60,000 nt of DNA. Source: Owenia fusiformis. Its lineage: Eukaryota > Annelida > Polychaeta > Sabellida > Oweniidae. This document shows, in pieces, positions 56,920 to 60,000 of this stretch (position 1 is its first letter; each line of letters begins with the position of its first letter). The stretch is taken from NCBI GenBank assembly GCA_903813345.2, contig CAIIXF020000004.1:4733525-4793524 (forward strand). Reading direction: 5' to 3'. Position numbers and translations under genes: made by a program. The notes under the pieces were generated by a model. The model saw only the letters and a list, made by a program, of their open reading frames with translations, was not told the DNA's origin and made no database searches.

Positions 56920-58903
56920 ACGGTCAGGTTCAGTAACTAAGTCAACATTCGAAAATAAAAATCTCAATGATCGTATATCTTTTGTTAGGTAGTTATTAAG
57001 ATGTTTAAACGCATTATAACGTATTAATTTTGAGGACATATCGAATCCGTTCTCAAAAAAGCATTCGCAAAATAAGTATTCGAAATATTTGTATGAGTTC
57101 AGGGTGATAAAAGTATGTTACGTACAGCTCCACAACAAATTCCTTTCGGAACAAGATATAGAATCAAAAACATATTCTTCTTATTTACTCACTGACACAT
57201 GCCAACGAATGTAACATAAGTAAATATCTCTGTTCTTAATAATTTTGTTAACGTTTTTATCTACACGTGCCATTTCATCTTGTTTTCATGACTTACACAA
57301 GTCGACAATTATGTGGGAAATTACAATTTTAAATTTCAGCGTGTCAACTCGTCTCGTGCTTTCGCAATATTTAGCCTTTTATCATGATGGATCGCCAAAA
57401 GCTGCATGTACCTTTCAATGAGATGATATGTTTTGAAAGGACGATTCTCGCTTTGGAGAACGAAGTTCATCAATCTAAATGAGCATTATCCCTGCTTCGG
57501 ACAAATTTGATTTTTTTACATAATAATGATTTGAATGTCTTCTTTAGAATAGTCATAATTTAATTTGGGTTATATTTCTAGATTTTTTCGAAAAAAATAT
57601 TAGCGCAGTACACTGATGAACTTTTTACCCCAAATCGAGACTTGTATTTAATTGTATCGGTCTAATTGAGCGTTATCCCTGCTTCAGACCAATTTGTTAT
57701 TTTTACATGTCCTCTTCTAAATGTCCTCTTTTGAATATTCATAGTTTAATTTGGGTAATATTTCATTTTTCATGAAAAAGATTATTAGCCCAGGAGACTG
57801 TTCTCCAAACCGAGAATCGTCCTTTATAGATATAAGCTGTAAACTCAAACAAAAATTCAAACTACCCGCTTGATTTTGATTGTACAGTTTGAACAGCCTA
57901 GCTTTACTAATTCGTTATCAATTAATTATGATGTAATCATCAGCATAAATAGGCAAAATTGGAAAAAACTAGCACTAGTTCTACCATACGTGTTGTCTTT
58001 AGAATAAAATTACGCAATCTTATATCATCATGGTTTTTAAAATAATTACACCAAATTGTAGCGAATTGAATGAAGTATATTTTGGGAAAGTTTGACCATC
58101 CTAGCTCTACTAATAAGAATTATACAAGAGGGGTGCCCTTTTGACCCCCCCCCCCCCATAGGTGTTCGTGTGTTTTTTACCTTAGGGCTTCTAGGTTTAA
58201 CTATACACTTTTTTGCATCTCGAACAAGGCAAGGTTCTGTGATCCGGCAATGTGTATTCCGAAATGAAAACTTCACAAATATCAACAATATTTATTGAGT
58301 ACAGGAGATTAAATTCGAAATTACAACTTTTAAAGTATTTGCTACAGCCATAATTGTAAGAACTTGAAACATGTTGTTCGTTTTTCAAACTGTATATCCT
58401 CATTCACGTTCTCAGACAAGGATGGATTCATTTGAAAACATTTTCTTGATTATTCTTCAAAAGTACTCATGGAATATAAGTATGTAGGATAATACAATGT
58501 AAATTGACACGCCTATGTTTGTTCCATATCATGAAAAAATAATTTAATGCAGTGCCATCTTTCAATATTCGAAAGTTCATTCTATATGTAAAGAAGGAAA
58601 AATACATTCATGGTTGGTTCATGATAAAAAATGACATAACATACATCTTTTGAAGTAGGGGTATATAGCGACATTGGGGAATTTCAGAAATTCATTAATT
58701 GGGGAATTTCAGAAATTTAGGCTATACCTTAAAGATTACTTCACCAATATGTGATAGAACATCAACATTATCATATACACGTTTGCTGATAGGTATATTG
58801 AAAATAATTAACCAGAGGTTTACTTCAATTGTGGCACCATTCTCGCAAAATATTGATGAACATACGAATTTCAAATGTTGACTTAGTTACTAAACCTGAC
58901 TGA
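56920..58903. repeat. Inverted-repeat pair bounding 2 kb in P450 intron 1
   Basis: GTCAGGTTCAGTAACTAAGT at 56923 and its inverse at 58874-58900 share about 30 bp. The interior includes the family B MITE. This may be an element with short TIRs; no target duplication was found. Confidence 0.45.
57436..57825. mobile_element. 390-bp MITE, family B copy 2
   Basis: Same TIR (AAAGGACGATTCTCG) and internal dimer as 29314-29707. It sits in intron 1 of the second P450. Confidence 0.88.
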
Positions 58904-60000
58904 ATATCGGTTGAATTATGCTCCGATAAATCCCAGATCAATGAATAGGAGGAGACGAATATATACGCATGCTATACGACCCTGTATGGCGTAATCTAAA
59001 AGTCACTGATACGTCCTCTCTACGCTATGCTAAACATGCTTTGATCTATTTTAAATAATTTTAAAATACTTCGAATTAATCCTTTTGTCTTTCCTATTTA
59101 AGTGCCAGCTCCCCTTGGTCATATATACACTTGTCGCAATTACTTCTTCTGGAACAATACGTAAAAAATCTTAGAGTGATCCGAAATAAGAAAGGTTTAA
59201 AGTTAAACGCAAGTACTCCAGACCATTTTCAATTCTAAATGTATTTTTCATGGCATCGTTAAATCCTGTATGTACACATTTCTTTAAACATGAATAAAAT
59301 GTATAAATGAATAAACAAGTCCCGTTCAGTGAGTTTATTCAAGTGACATTCAAATTCAGAATAAAACATAATTTTTGTGTCTGTTTTACCCATTCCAGTG
59401 ATATGAATACTTTCATTTTACGAGCCCTTTTGAAACCCCTATCGTTAGTACTCTTCTTAAATACAATAATTCTTTGAACTCGTATTTCCCTAGTTTGAAT
59501 ACTGCATGCTGACTATGCAGTTAAGGGTTGTATTGCCCATTATTTTAAATGCATACGATGTTGTAAGGAATATTCTCTTTCATCTGAAGATGCATGTGAT
59601 GCAGTTATGGGGTTATTGACCATATCTAAAATGGTAAGCAGTGTAAAAATACCTGTAATGGGGAATGTCGTATATGTGTGTTTTATCAATATGTGGGTCG
59701 AGTCTTAAGATTTTATCAAAAACATGGGATTGAGTGTTGTCCATATCATTGCAACACATCTGTTTGCTTGGGTTTTTGTAATATACAGGGTTGGCAAACA
59801 AGAATGTGACACTCACATATATGATATTTCAATAAAAGTGCAAATATTGACCAAAAGTCATTACAATTTAGGAGTATTAAGTTCAAACATTTCGGTGCAT
59901 GTATGTTCAAATCAAGTGGTGCTCTTTCTTTTTTCTTTGAGCAAACAATGAGACGCGTTACCTCGTGGCATGCGTTTTGAAATTGTAGACTTTTTACAAT
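58904..60000. other. Rest of P450 intron or intergenic DNA
   Basis: No exon recognised. At 59784 TA + CAGGGTTGGCAAAC resembles the mariner end at 13537 and may be the start of another element running off the window. Confidence 0.35.

Overview
The window is AT-rich animal nuclear DNA. Coding exons are short and split by GT-AG introns. Over half of the sequence is transposon-derived or repetitive: foldback elements, MITEs, minisatellites and long polypurine or nuclear-receptor-half-site arrays. A clan-2 cytochrome P450 cluster, secreted PAN/apple-domain exons, a Mab-21/cGAS-like receptor candidate and CR1/L2/Jockey-type retrotransposon remnants suggest a lophotrochozoan, probably a mollusc. The species cannot be named from the sequence. 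A run of exactly 500 N (47001-47500) is an assembly gap.

Layout. 1-457 (-): start of an unrecognised gene running off the left edge. 547-1275: two MITEs. About 2490-6455: a region bounded by inverted repeats that encloses a TTCG-type array and 1.6 kb of polypurine satellite. 6530-6890: 3' end of a non-LTR retrotransposon. About 6885-25375 and about 34962-37340 are two direct copies of one segment, each carrying a PAN-domain exon. Copy 2 is 2.4 kb; copy 1 is 18.5 kb because it took in a 237-bp MITE, a 3-kb block, a 10.66-kb foldback element and a 5'-truncated retrotransposon that carries its own MITE. 26-34.7 kb: MITEs, foldbacks, a 16-bp minisatellite family and an AGGTCA DR4 array. 37.3-46 kb: hairpins, a TA-flanked MITE and a young element with 290-bp terminal direct repeats nested in another MITE. 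46020-47000 (-): 3' part of the Mab-21/cGAS-like gene, cut by the gap. 49541-56562 (+): a complete six-exon P450 gene, a dead heme-exon relic (Cys to Ser), and exon 1 of a second P450 whose intron 1 fills the rest of the window.

Main observation. The 11685-22340 insertion has terminal inverted arms of about 790 bp. Each arm holds about 10-11 copies of a 16-bp palindrome (TATAGAAATTTCTATA) every 40-70 bp. The element has target-site duplications, and an empty site survives in the paralogous copy. No transposase or other long protein is visible inside, so it looks like a large non-autonomous mobile element of a type I do not recognise. The P450 is also unusual: the helix-C Trp/Arg and the I-helix acid are replaced, while ExxR and the heme Cys loop are intact.

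The genes do not form a pathway visible from sequence. The P450 tandem array is the only gene cluster, and the rest is accessory DNA.
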